Made by a program: the position numbers and the translations under genes
Assembly (NCBI GenBank): GCA_021464525.1
Contig: JADRCO010001252.1
Coordinates: forward strand, 1 to 20,928
Origin: Rhizophagus sp. LPA8_4_AMF
Lineage: Eukaryota; Glomeromycota; Glomeromycetes; Glomerales; Glomeraceae
Reading direction: 5' to 3'
DNA: 20,928 bases
The notes under the pieces: model-generated
Database searches by the model: none
The model's input: only the letters and a program-made list of their open reading frames with translations
What the model was told of the DNA's origin: nothing
Shown: in pieces, positions 9,184 to 18,696 of the stretch
How the letters are laid out: each line of letters opens with the position of its first letter
How positions within the stretch are numbered: the stretch's first letter is position 1

Positions 9184-9907
9184 TCGAGCACGTGACATTC
9201 GGCCAATAATATTTAACCCGAGAAATTGTTTTTTGAAATGAAAATTGGTGCCATTTTAAGAACGGGAAAAATAATTCACGCAAGTGTGATTAGTTTATTT
9301 ATTGATATCTCTCGAATAATTAGTTTGGTAAGTATGAAACTTTTGTATAAAATATCTACTTATATCGTAAAAATTATAGTTTTTTTTATTATTAGTTCTA
9401 TTAATAAAAATAAGCATAATATCTAAAGCTAAATAGATAATCTTCAGTTGCTAAAATTTTCGAAATGGTAATAAGATTAGTATCCTCATCCTTACAATAT
9501 TTTCCATTCATTCTATTCATTCTAAAACAATCTGATTAAATCCATCAAAATTAAACGCATTATTTTAATTAACATATACTAGTATACTAGGAAACGGAAA
9601 CCGTTGTCGGAGCGAAAAAAAAATTTCAATTTTCATTGTTTACGTTTATCAATGTATCACAAATTTATTTTTATCTTGTTTACAAAATTTAAGTATTGCA
9701 TATTTGATGACGTTACTGGAGGGACAGAGAAACTCACGTGATCGATCCATTTTACTCAATGCATGTACATACAGTGTCCTTCGCATTCGCTCCGGACAAT
9801 AATATAAGGGAACGTTTTCGCATTATAAATACATCTTGGGCCTCTGCTGACTGAAAAAAATGTCACATATTTCCTTTTTTTTTTTAAAAATTAATGAAAT
9901 TATTTTA
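9184..9907 (+). repeat. dispersed repeat, copy 1 (interrupted by an inverted-repeat element)
   Basis: This copy aligns in the same orientation to 14105-14540. Shared landmarks, in order, are GCACGTGA.ATTC.GCCAATA, GAAATGAAAATTGG, CCTTACAA, a run CATTCATT...AAAACAATCTGATTAAA, AATTAACA, GCAT.ATAAATA, and near the right end TAATGAAATTATTTTA. Two indels distinguish the copies: copy 1 holds an extra ~213 bp at 9586-9798, and copy 2 holds an extra 115 bp. The right end abuts the homologous 3' flank of kinase B. No protein is supported inside it; the short ORF at 9226-9426 has no recognisable family. Confidence 0.7.
9586..9798. mobile_element. MITE-like inverted-repeat element E1
   Basis: The terminal region carries an inverted repeat: TTGTCGGAGCGAA (9604-9616) against TTCGCTCCGGACAA (9786-9799). 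Outside it on the left is a short dyad AACGG-AAA-CCGTT. The paralogous copy at 14105-14540 lacks this block and reads straight from ...AATTAACAAAAAGTAT into ATAATGTAAGAG, which defines it as an insertion. Its left motif ACTAGGAAACGG and right motif GTCCTTCG...CGGAC recur in element E2 at 15606-15895. No coding capacity was found, so it would be non-autonomous. Superfamily unknown. Confidence 0.65.
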
Positions 9908-10145
9908 AGTACTTTTATATGATTGTATCAATAAAATAACTAATGCTAAAAGTCTCTAACAAATTATATCATTTTCAACGCCGTAATACCACTAAAATAT
10001 ATGTATAAACAAATTTTGGATATTATATATAGCAAGGGAAATGAACACGTATTCCAAAATTTAGATTATATAATTTATATTTAAATTCTTATACACAAAA
10101 TCGTAAAAAGAGATTTGTTACAGGACAACACTTCATTATTATTTT

Positions 10146-12627
10146 CTATTTACGGTCTGTAAGAAAAGTTTTTGAATAACTAGAACTAATTTTAATGGAT
10201 TTTCCTACTTTATAAATAAATAAATAAATAAATAAATAATATTATAAATGAAAGTAATAATAAATAATAGTTAGCCTAATTAATATTTACCACTATTTTC
10301 ATGAGAATTAATATTTATTTCTTCAATTTTCCGTTTTGTTCCAAGTGCGTTGGATCTATTACTAGTATAAAATTACGTTTGAAGTTGTTTGAATTTATAA
10401 TATATAAAGATGAAATCTTTTAATTTTAAATACCTAAAAACTATGTCATACTCCAGTTCTCTTGTAATATATTCTTTAGAAATTCAATATATTCGTTTAA
10501 AAATTAATCATTAGTATTTTACATTTATTTATCAACGATCAGTATCTTATTCTAGTACATACCTTTAGAAGAATTACTAATAGATGAACATTTGGAGATG
10601 AAAGAGCTTAATGGTCTACTTGTATAAATAGCACTTGGATGAGGCTTTCCGCTAAACTCGGGTCCAAGCTTTTTCAAACTTATTAGCTTTTTTCTTTTTG
10701 TTTCTGCTTGTTTAAATAATTCTAAATGTTGATTTTCGAGATACCATGTACAAAAGGTCTGACGTATTTCTGTTATAGAAGGTCTTTTCTCAGGATCAGT
10801 ATCCCAACAACTTTTCATTAAATTGGCAAAACATTCTGGTGTATCTTCTGTAATTTCAGGTCGCTCTCCATCAAGAATTTTATAAATCAGATTAATATCA
10901 TGTTCAACATTAGAAAAAGGTTTGTAACCAGTTGTAAGTTCCCACATAATCATACCCATACAATAAATATCAGATTTTTTAGAAAATGCTGAACCTTTAA
11001 ATATTTCTGGTGCAATATAAGGTATTACTCCATATATTTCATTATTTGAAGTGTTATTTGCAGGTTGTGATAATCCAAAGTCTCCAATTAACAAATTTTG
11101 TCCTATACTTCCTTCATTAAATAATATGTTTCCGCTATGAAAATCTCGATGTATATAATTTGCATTATGAATAGTTTCAAGTCTAAATAAGAAAATAATT
11201 AATAAATTTGAAATTATTATGCAATAAATATATTAACCGTAAATACCCTCTTGAAATTTGCCGTAAAAGCATTTTATAATCATCCCACGTAATTTTTGTA
11301 AAATTTTCTTGTATCCAATTATGTAAATTCCCTCCTGATGCATATTGCATAACTAATATATAATCATCAAATTTAGGATCTTTTGTAAAACCATAAGTTT
11401 TAACAAGATGATGTCCAATTTTATAACAATATTGATTTGATTTTAACTATAAATTTCAATATCAAGGATTTAAATTAAATTATATTTTATAAATACTTAA
11501 AATAATATCATAGATATTGTAATATACTTACCTCATTTAAAAAATATTTGCTAATATCGAGAATTTTTAAATTTTTTTAAAATGACAGGTTCAAAATTTA
11601 TTCTCCTTCGAACTTTTCTCCGGTATGCTAGATATATAATACCAAATCCCCCTTTTGCTATTTCTTTTACATTTGTAAATTGAGAATATGGTATCCATTC
11701 CACTAATGTTTCTACTCTATTAATATAGTAATTAGAGTCCAATAGTCTATGTGCGATGAAATAATTGTCGAAGTTCTTTATCTCAGCTAAGTTCAATTGA
11801 TTGTAGATTTCAAGTCTTGAATTATTAAGAAAATCATCTAAATCACTATTTCCACTGCTAATTTTTGTGACATTAAAAATAATAGAAGATACCCTCTTGC
11901 ATTTTTTACATTGTGATTGATTTGTAATTCCAAAAACAATATTTGTTGTTAAACAATATCTACATCCGATATAAAATGTAAAACAATTCTCACAATATTT
12001 TTGACAGTTTGATGTAAATTTTAAAGAATATTCACAAGATTCGCAATAAATAATATTTAGCCACCACGGTAAGTAAAGAATTGTGACAGGTTTTTTAGTC
12101 AAAGTTGATTTTATACATTCAGAAGAAATTAAATAGCAATTTGAGCACAATTTGACATAAAAATGATAATTATTATTTGGTTTTTGACTTATTGATTTTC
12201 CGCATAAATTACAATTTTTCTCACTTCTAATCATATTTATGAATGAATTATAAAAGGGATCGCTACTCCATAAATACTTTCTATTAGATATTTGTTTAAA
12301 ACAAAATATTCCAAAGCAATTTCTGCAACATTCTTGAATATTTTGTAATTCATTTGTCATACTTATTTCATGTTCACTACATTTGAAGTTCTCCGTTAAT
12401 ATATAAACATCCAAATATAAATTATTATCAGTTATATTATCAAGATAATATGATAAGCATTTTTTACAATATCTTTGATTACAAGCTGTTTTAGCATATT
12501 CATCTCCACAATGAATACAATTGCGATCATACTCATTAAATGAAACAAATGAAATCGGTACGGGACTAGATTTTAATTTTGGTGTTGGATCGAAAGAATC
12601 GTAATTTAATATCTTTGTAAGTTCCAT
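10146..12627 (-). pseudogene. kinase B: CxxC-TKL kinase paralog with a 2-bp frameshift
   Basis: Same layout as kinase A on the minus strand: exons 12627-11532, 11446-11247, 11182-10563, 10473-10434, 10361-10291 and 10204-10146, all with GT-AG introns (64-89 bp). Near 11560 the sequence reads TCTCGATATTAGC where A has TCTCAAGATATTAGC, a net loss of two bases. Translation therefore stops at 11553-11551 after 358 aa, just past the VILKKF lysine. Everything downstream (HRDFHSGN, IGDFG, APE, tail) is undamaged in its own frame, so the break is recent, or is an error in the sequence. A 358-aa product would keep the CxxC module but lack the catalytic loop. Between the glycine loop and the lysine it also has a shorter, arginine-rich insert (YRRKVRRR) than A or C. 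Other splice choices that bypass the stop were not evident. Confidence 0.8.
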
Positions 12628-12838
12628 TTTATTATTATGTATAGTATAGAATAATTATCGATAAACAAAATTTAGAAAATTACAAGCATTTTTATAATTT
12701 ATCATATAGAATTTTCTGTTTGTGCTATGGAAAGTATTTCCAGATCTTCCATATGCATGGAAATTTAAGAATTTACCATTGTACTACGGAAGGTATTTGG
12801 GAGTACGTTATCGAAGGGGTAAATTCATGATATTCGTT
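12628..12838 (-). promoter_or_regulatory. conserved promoter-proximal block of kinase B
   Basis: Reverse complement of the block before kinase A. It keeps the TATCGATAATTATT box near the ATG, the TTCCAT-GCAT-ATGGAA dyad (about 12748-12763), GGTAAATTCTTAAA and the GTAGTAC/CTTCC stretch. It differs by small substitutions. Retention of these elements suggests that B was transcribed before the frameshift and perhaps still is. Confidence 0.4.
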
Positions 12839-13190
12839 TTATTTATAAATATGTCTAACGTTTCATGCCTATTTGTTTTGAAAAAACAATAGCGCAATTA
12901 ACATAATTGGAAGAATTACTATTTGAATAATATAAAAAATATTGTGCATTTATATAAACCCGTTTAATTACTATATATACTATACAGTATCAGTTAATAT
13001 CACACATTTTAACTACGATATTTACAAAAAAGCAAACAAATTAATTATTCAGTTTAAATGTATTCAGGCCTTCTCGTGAATTAAAATAGCATTTAATAAC
13101 TAGTTAATTTCAGTATTTTTTACTAATTTAATTTTACTTATCCAACTTTTTCTTATGGGATATTTAATTTATTGAATAAATGTTTATGTA

Positions 13191-13522
13191 ACAACTTGTT
13201 ACACATCCTTATTTGTAACAACCTTTAAAATAAAATGAGAAAAAAGTTTATAATACATTAATATATGTATAATATTAAAAGGTAATAAAATAGATGTATT
13301 TATGCCTGTCTGCAAGTTTACTTAAGATGACAAAGGTGATTTTGAATGTCATTTGTGATTTATTTGACAAACACATTTTTTATTAAGTGATCGGCAAATA
13401 AATTTCCTTTTTGGAGGTTATGCCGGAAACAAAAAATTTCCTTTTTATGATTATCACGAGACAAACTGGCCAATAAAATGCGGCTCGTCAAGTCGTTACA
13501 AATAAGATGTGTAACAAGTTGT
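13191..13522. mobile_element. MITE with ~32-bp terminal inverted repeats and TA flanks
   Basis: The left end (13191-13222) begins ACAACTTGTTACACATC and continues CTTATTTGTAACAAC. The complement of the right end (13492-13522) begins with the same ACAACTTGTTACACATC and continues TTATTTGTAACGAC, so the arms differ by one indel and one substitution. Both ends are bordered by TA (13189-13190 and 13523-13524), the target duplication expected of Tc1/mariner-type elements. The arms themselves contain the dyad GTAACAA-C-TTGTTAC. The 332-bp interior has no coding capacity, so it would depend on a transposase elsewhere. It lies at the outer edge of the kinase B duplication arm. Confidence 0.8.
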
Positions 13523-13579
13523 TATGGTTAAATTGATCTTTATATAATTACTGTATTTAATTTTTTTCAAAAATTATCT

Positions 13580-13828
13580 ATGCCGCTAAAAGTAATCATC
13601 CTCTATCGATCGGTCGTTGTAGAGCTAATTCCAAAATTAAAAAAAAAATTTTCGTATGACATATTGGATAGATGGATAGGCCATTTGTTAGAAAATAACT
13701 ATAATCTGTTATCGTCATGGGAATCATTAGAGATTAAAGATTTATGGACATTTCATGATTTATATAGTTTTAGGAGTTCACGTTACGCTACGGATTATTC
13801 AATATTAAAAAGGAGATTACGGGTTTGA
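13580..13828 (+). CDS. short hypothetical ORF (82 aa), unidentified
   Basis: ATG to TGA, 82 aa. The sequence has a natural-looking amino-acid mix with tryptophans and charged residues (DRWIGHLLENN, SSWESLEIKDLWTFHDLY) and is less AT-biased than its surroundings. No family was recognised. It starts 57 bp outside the MITE, and no flanking exon with matching splice signals could be joined to it. It could be a small gene, an exon of a larger lost gene, or chance. Confidence 0.25.
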   Translation: MPLKVIILYRSVVVELIPKLKKKFSYDILDRWIGHLLENNYNLLSSWESLEIKDLWTFHDLYSFRSSRYATDYSILKRRLRV

Positions 13829-14104
13829 TTTTGTTTATAGTTTAGATTAATTATAATGTAGATAGATACTTTATTGATATGATGTAAATTTACGTCTATA
13901 TAATGGTTATAATACTAACAGTTTTTTTTTTTTTAAAAAAAAATCACCTATGCTATTTGAGTTGAAGCACTAATAAAAAACAAAAAAAAAAATGTTTCAA
14001 TAAAATTGAATTTTTTGATTTATTTTATTATTGTGTGTCATTAATAAATTGCGAATATGCTTACGAAAACTAATAACAAAGGATAGGTCACGTGTTCCAG
14101 TGAC
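13829..14104. other. AT-rich spacer, no gene seen
   Basis: Homopolymer runs of T and A around 13921-13941 and 13981-13991 dominate. No coding frame, RNA gene or repeat was supported. Confidence 0.35.
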
Positions 14105-14540
14105 CGTTAGCACGTGAAATTCAGCCAATAGGGTCTGGTACAAAATCCCGAAGCTCATAATCCGAAAATCCCGAACCGGGCAGCATTATGCTTAATACCG
14201 GCCAATTTTTGGGGATTTTGACATTCGGGTTTTTGTACAGATCCCATATTCCCTACCTAATCTTGTTTTTCGAAATGAAAATTGGTCATTTAAGGATGGA
14301 AAAAACACGGAGTCAGATATACTGCATATCACTATCCTTACAACTATTTATTCATTCATTTAAAACAATCTGATTAAACAATCAGAATTCAATGCATTGT
14401 TTAATTAACAAAAAGTATATAATGTAAGAGAATTTGCTCGCATAATAAATATTCTTGGAAGAAAAATGTTCCTTTTTTTTGATTTTTTGAAAAAAAAAAT
14501 ATTAGCCATAATATTTTAAACTAATGAAATTATTTTATGA
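14105..14540 (+). repeat. dispersed repeat, copy 2 (interrupted by a foldback element)
   Basis: Second copy of the repeat at 9184-9907, in the same orientation, with the shared landmarks GCACGTGAAATTCAGCCAATA, CGAAATGAAAATTGG, AAAACAATCTGATTAAA, GCATAATAAATA and TAATGAAATTATTTTA. It contains the 115-bp foldback at 14131-14245 that copy 1 lacks, and it lacks the E1 insertion of copy 1. The short ORFs crossing it are not supported as genes. Confidence 0.7.
14131..14245. mobile_element. 115-bp foldback (MITE-like) element
   Basis: The left end GGGTCTGGTACAAAATCCCG (continuing AA) and the complement of the right end, GGGATCTGTACAAAAACCCG (continuing AA), are near-identical 22-base arms at 14131-14152 and 14224-14245. 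A second, inner pair (CCGAAAATCCC against GGGGATTTT) makes most of the element self-complementary. The other repeat copy reads CCAATAATATT straight across this point, while here CCAATA and ATATT lie on either side, so the block is a clean insertion. It has no coding capacity. Confidence 0.8.
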
Positions 14541-15605
14541 GTTGATATACGTTGGGATTGTTGCTCGTTTATAGGCAGTATAGTATAGCTTTTGTAAAGC
14601 TGCCAACTCCAACGTTTGTAACGCCCCTGTCACTGTCTTTATTTTAAAAATAAAAATAAAAATAAGAATACAATTTAATGTTACACGTGAGCATATTTGT
14701 AATTTGTTAATGACGCACATAATAAAACAATTAAAAATTTTACTAATTTACATTTTTCTAAAAAAAGTAATTCGCAATTTTATTGAAATATTATTTTTTT
14801 TGTTTTTTTATTAGTGTATCATGTCAAATAGCATAGATAATTTTAATTTCATGCCATTAGAGTTTAAAGAAAAAAAAAATTAAATCTATACAATGATATA
14901 ATAAAAAAATTCCTGTACGACCGTTACCTTTACAGTACCGTGTATGAATTGTTGTGTTACTTCCCTTTAAATTGTCATTTTATTTTGCCAAATTACGATT
15001 CTCCGTGAATTATCTAACCGTTTTTGTATTCTATTCTCTGAATGTGCCATATACTTAGAATTTACTGTATGTCCCGGATATTACATTTTCTCTATCTAAT
15101 TTGTCTGTATTTATCATAATAATAATAACTGATAGATTATTTACTTTCTGTACCTGTGTTGCGTCCCGTTGCTTGCAACGGGCGGCTACTAACTTAATTA
15201 CATAAAATAAATTAAATATCCCATATATTAAAAAGTATTTTTTAATATTGTTAAAAATTGAATAAGTCAAAATTAGACTAGTTAAAGATTTTCAAAAATA
15301 CTGAAATTAACTAGTTATAAAATACTATTTTAAATTCATGAGAAGCTCTAAATACATTTAAAAAGAATAATTAATTTATTGCTTTTTTTTTGGAATATTT
15401 CAGTTAAAATTCGCTATATTAATTGGCATACATAGCTAAACAATTTTGTGTAAAACGCAAAAAAATTTTTATATTATATTATTCAAATAGTAATTCTTTT
15501 CCATTTTTATTCGATTTTTATTCCTTTCCTTTTTCTTTAATCGCAATCATTATGCAATGCTATGTTCAATGACGCTAATGCCTTTTCCAATTGGAATGTT
15601 AGATA
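14541..15605 (+). other. distal 5' flank of kinase C, shared with A, with an extra insert
   Basis: From about 14700 onward this aligns with the flank before kinase A: TTCTAAAAAAAGTAATTCGCAATTTTATTG, the TTAATTTCATGC.ATTAG stretch, TACTGAAATTAACTAGTTAT, TATTTCAGTTAAAAT and AGTAATTCTTT. It contains an additional ~300 bp at about 14903-15203 not present before A. No gene is supported; the two minus-strand ORFs here are incidental. Confidence 0.55.
14903..15203. mobile_element. ~300-bp insertion in the kinase C 5' flank, ending in a GC-rich hairpin
   Basis: Before kinase A the flank runs directly from GATTATAT into AAAATAAATTAAATAT. Before kinase C the same two stretches are separated by about 300 bp. 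Near its right end is a perfect hairpin CCCGTTGC-TT-GCAACGGG (15165-15182) followed by CGGCTAC. No terminal inverted repeat or coding frame was found, so the class is unknown; loss from A rather than gain in C is also possible. Confidence 0.45.
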
Positions 15606-15895
15606 TATACTAGGGAAACGGTAACCGTTACTAAGCCCGAAGTGTTTTTTTTGTTGTACAATTTCATGCGCTGAATGGACGTAAATAGTACCTGATGGTC
15701 AAGAACGATACATTTGCGTCACTAGACATGTTCCTGTCGATCCCGCCTAATCTGATGGTATGATTCTTGATACAAGTATATTTATTCTTATATAGTTATA
15801 TCAAGAATGGCATTTTTACCGGACGGACATTCCGGACATTGCAGATCATCTTGCGTAGTAGTATTATATAGTCCTTCGTTACACTTCGGACTCAT
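15606..15895. mobile_element. MITE-like inverted-repeat element E2 in the kinase C promoter
   Basis: It interrupts the conserved flank between GTTAGATA and ATAAAGTGCTTCC, which are nearly adjacent before kinase A (about 30 bp of the A sequence are missing here). The left end carries ACTAGGGAAACGGTAACCGTT, including the dyad AACGGT-A-ACCGTT. AAGCCCGAAGTGT (15633-15645) pairs with ACACTTCGGACTC (15881-15893), 11 of 13 matching. The left motif and the right GTCCTTCG...CGGAC motif match element E1, so the two are one family with divergent interiors. No coding frame. Confidence 0.6.
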
Positions 15896-16056
15896 AAATA
15901 AAGTGCTTCCAAATACTTTCTGTAGTACAATTGTAAATTCTTAAATTCTATGCATATGGAAGATCTAGGAATTCTTAAACAGAAAGTTCTATAAATATGC
16001 TTGTAATTCTAAATTATTTTTATCGATAATTATTTTATACATAACATAATAATAAA
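15896..16056 (+). promoter_or_regulatory. promoter-proximal block of kinase C
   Basis: It retains CTTCCAAATACTTTC, GTAGTACAAT, a partly eroded dyad (TTCTAT-GCAT-ATGGAA), AGATCTAG, ACAGAAAG and TTATCGATAATTATTTTATA before the ATG. It is shorter than the blocks of A and B because element E2 sits immediately upstream and a small internal stretch is missing. Upstream regulatory sequence may therefore differ for C. Confidence 0.4.
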
Positions 16057-18564
16057 ATGGAACTTACAAAGATTAGTATATTAAATTATGATTCTTTCGA
16101 TCCAACACCAAAATTAAAATCTAGCCCCTTACCGATTTCATTTGTTTCATTTAATGAGGGTGATCACAATTGTATTCATTGTGGAAATGAATACGTTGAA
16201 ACAGCTTGTAATCAAAGATATTGTAAAAAATGCTTATCATATTATCTTGCTAATATAACTGATAATAATTTATATTTGGACGTATACATATTAACGGAGA
16301 ACTTAAAATGTAGTGAACATGAAATAAATATGACAAAAAAAACACAAAATATTCAAGAATGCTGCAGAAATTGCTTGGGAATATTATGTTTTAAACAATT
16401 AAATAAAAATTCCATATATTTTAATAATTTCTATTCCCACTATAATTCTTTAAAAAATATGATTAAAAGTGAGAGATATTGTAATTTATGCGGAAAATCA
16501 AGTCAAAAAACAAATATTAATAATTATTATAAATTCAAATTGTGCTCAGATTGCTATTTAATTTCTTCTGAATGTATAGAATCAACTTTGACTAAAAAAC
16601 CTATCACAATTCTTTACTTACCGTGGTGGCTAGATATCAATCGTTGCGAATCTTGTAAAATTTCTTTAAAATTTACATCAGACTGTCAAAAGTATTGTGA
16701 GAATTGTTTTACATTTTATATTGGATGTAGATATTGTTTAACAACAAATACTGTTTTAGGAATTACAAATCTATCACAATGTAAAAAATGCAAAAGAGTA
16801 ACTTCTATTATTTTTGATATCCCGAAAATTAGAAGTGGAAATAGTGATTTAGATGATTTTCTTGATAATTTAAAACTTGAAATCTACAATCAATTGGAAT
16901 TAGTTAGGTTTACTGATAAGATAAAGAACATTGACAATTATTTCTTCCCAAATGATTTATTTTTCTCTATTTACCGAAAAGCTTATTGTAATGGAGTAGA
17001 AATATCAATGGAATGGATACCATATTCTCAATTTACAAATGTAAAAGAAATAGCAAAAGGAGGATTTGGTATTATATATCTAGCAACTTGGCTAGATGGT
17101 CCAATAAAAGGTAATTATTATCGAAAGAGAAGTAGTAATGAAACTGTCATTTTAAAAAAATTTAAAAATTCTCTCGACATCAGCAAATATTTTTTAAATG
17201 AGGTGAATATATTACAATATTTATATTATTTTTAAATGTTTATAAAAAGTAATTTAATTTTAATTCTTAATATTGAAATTTATAGTTAAAATCAAATCAA
17301 TATTGTTATAAAATTGGGCATCATATAATTAGAACTTATGGTTTTACAAAAGATCCCAAATTTGATGGTTATACATTAGTTATGCAATATGCCTCGGGAG
17401 GAGATTTACATAATTGGTTACAGGAAAATTTTACAGAAATTACGTGGAATAAACAAAAATTAATTATTTTATGGCAGATTTCGGAAGGGTATTTACTTTA
17501 ATATATTTATTACGTTCATTTATAACAATTTTAATTTATTAAATAATTTCTTATTTAGACTTGAAACTATTCATAATGCAAATTATGTGCATCGCGATTT
17601 TCATAGTGGAAATATACTATTTGATTTGTCAAATAAAGCAAGACAACGATGGCAAATTGGAGACTTGGGATTAACACAACCTGCAACTAACACTTTAAAT
17701 AATGAAATATATGGAGTAATACCTTATATTGCACCTGAAATATTTAGAGGGTCTTCATTTTCTAAAGAATCTGATGTTTATTGTATTGGTATGATTATGT
17801 GGGAACTTACGACAGGTTGTAAACCTTTTGCTGATGTTGAACATGATCATAATCTTGTTTATAAAATTCTTGATGGAAAACGACCTGAAATTACAGAAGA
17901 TACACCAGAATGTTATGCAAATTTAATGAAAACTTGTTGGGATTCCGATCCCCCAAAAAGACCTTCTATGAAAGAAATTCGTAGTACTTTGGGTAGATGG
18001 TCTTTTAGAGGTATAAATACTGAACAATTTAATCAAGCAGAAATAAAAAGAGAAGAGTTAATAAAATCAGAGAAGCTTGGTCCTAAGATTACTAAGACTC
18101 ATCCAAAAGCTATTTATACGAGTAGATTATTAAGCGTTTACATCTCCAAATGTTCACCTATTAGTAATCCTTCTAAAGGTATGTACTATAATAAGATACT
18201 GACTGTAGATAAATAAATGTAAATTACTAATGATTAAATTTTAAACGAATATGTTAAATTTCTATAGATTATACTTCAAGAGAACTGGAGTTCGACATAG
18301 ATTTTAGGTATTTAAAAATTAAAAGATTTCATCTTTACATATTTTAAATTCTAACAATTTAAAACGTAATTTATACTAGTAGTAGATCTGACACACCTGG
18401 AACTAAACGAAAAATTGAAGAAACAAATAATAATTCTCATGAAAATAGTGGTAAATATTAATTAGATTAATTATTATTAATTTCATTTATAATATTATTT
18501 ATTATTTTTTTTTTAATTTAAAATAGGAAAATCCGCCAAAATTACTAGTTCTACAGACGAATAA
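16057..18564 (+). CDS. kinase C: CxxC-rich N-terminus + TKL-type protein kinase, six exons, intact
   Basis: Exons 16057-17202, 17286-17488, 17559-18178, 18268-18307, 18380-18450 and 18527-18564 splice in frame to 705 aa over five GT-AG introns of 70-89 bp. The N-terminal CxxC pairs match kinase A. Kinase motifs: KGGFG loop, VILK lysine, NE in helix C, HRD (461-463) in HRDFHSGN, DLG (485-487) in place of DFG, and APE (508-510). DLG is common in this fungal family and is compatible with activity, because the metal-binding Asp is kept. From the end of exon 2 to the DLG motif the sequence (WNKQKLIILWQISEG, DLSNKARQRWQIGDLG) is of a different type from A and B. The last exon is shorter and ends KITSSTDE, and the 3' flank is unlike those of A and B. 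It is likely a soluble Ser/Thr or dual-specificity kinase; ligand and substrate unknown. Confidence 0.9.
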
Positions 18565-18696
18565 GAAAATAATAATAATGAAATGAGTGGAAATATTTTG
18601 TAAAATATAAATGGGTTCGTATAGTATAATTAAATTATTTATATTCATTATTTATTTATTTTTTTCATTACGTATTAGTATTATTTTATAATATAG
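18565..18696 (+). other. 3' flank of kinase C with a short hydrophobic frame
   Basis: The sequence differs from the 3' flanks of A and B almost immediately after the stop. An ATG at 18611 opens a 26-codon frame rich in Ile, Leu and Phe (GSYSIIKLFIFIIYLFF) that ends in TAA at 18689. It resembles a signal or membrane segment, but no intron was found that would join it in frame to the open stretch starting at 18697. It is therefore noted, not called. Confidence 0.25.

Larger units (their letters stand above)
9907..13180 (-). repeat. right arm of the ~3.27-kb inverted duplication (kinase B copy)
   Basis: Reverse complement of the segment around kinase A (4300-7567), with matching exons, introns, 5' flank and about 180 bp of 3' flank. 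Identity is uneven. A 645-base block (10765-11409) matches A with no difference seen by eye, including intron 2. Exon 1 and introns 1, 3, 4 and 5 carry many substitutions and small indels. The 5' end of the arm stops next to the MITE at 13191. Confidence 0.75.

Noticed and set aside
9226-9426. 66-aa plus-strand ORF
   Set aside because: It falls inside the dispersed repeat; its start region is shared with 14270-14290 but the frame is not conserved in that copy.
14188-14373. 61-aa plus-strand ORF
   Set aside because: It spans the foldback insertion and its host repeat, so it is a chimera of two non-coding repeats.
14535-15270. Two minus-strand ORFs (61 and 71 aa)
   Set aside because: They sit in the non-coding flank of kinase C, one across the hairpin insert. 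No homology was recognised and they are not conserved before kinase A.
17486-17488. DLG instead of DFG in kinase C as a sign of a dead kinase
   Set aside because: The motif is at residues 485-487. The metal-binding Asp is kept and DLG is frequent in this fungal kinase family, so it is not evidence of inactivity.
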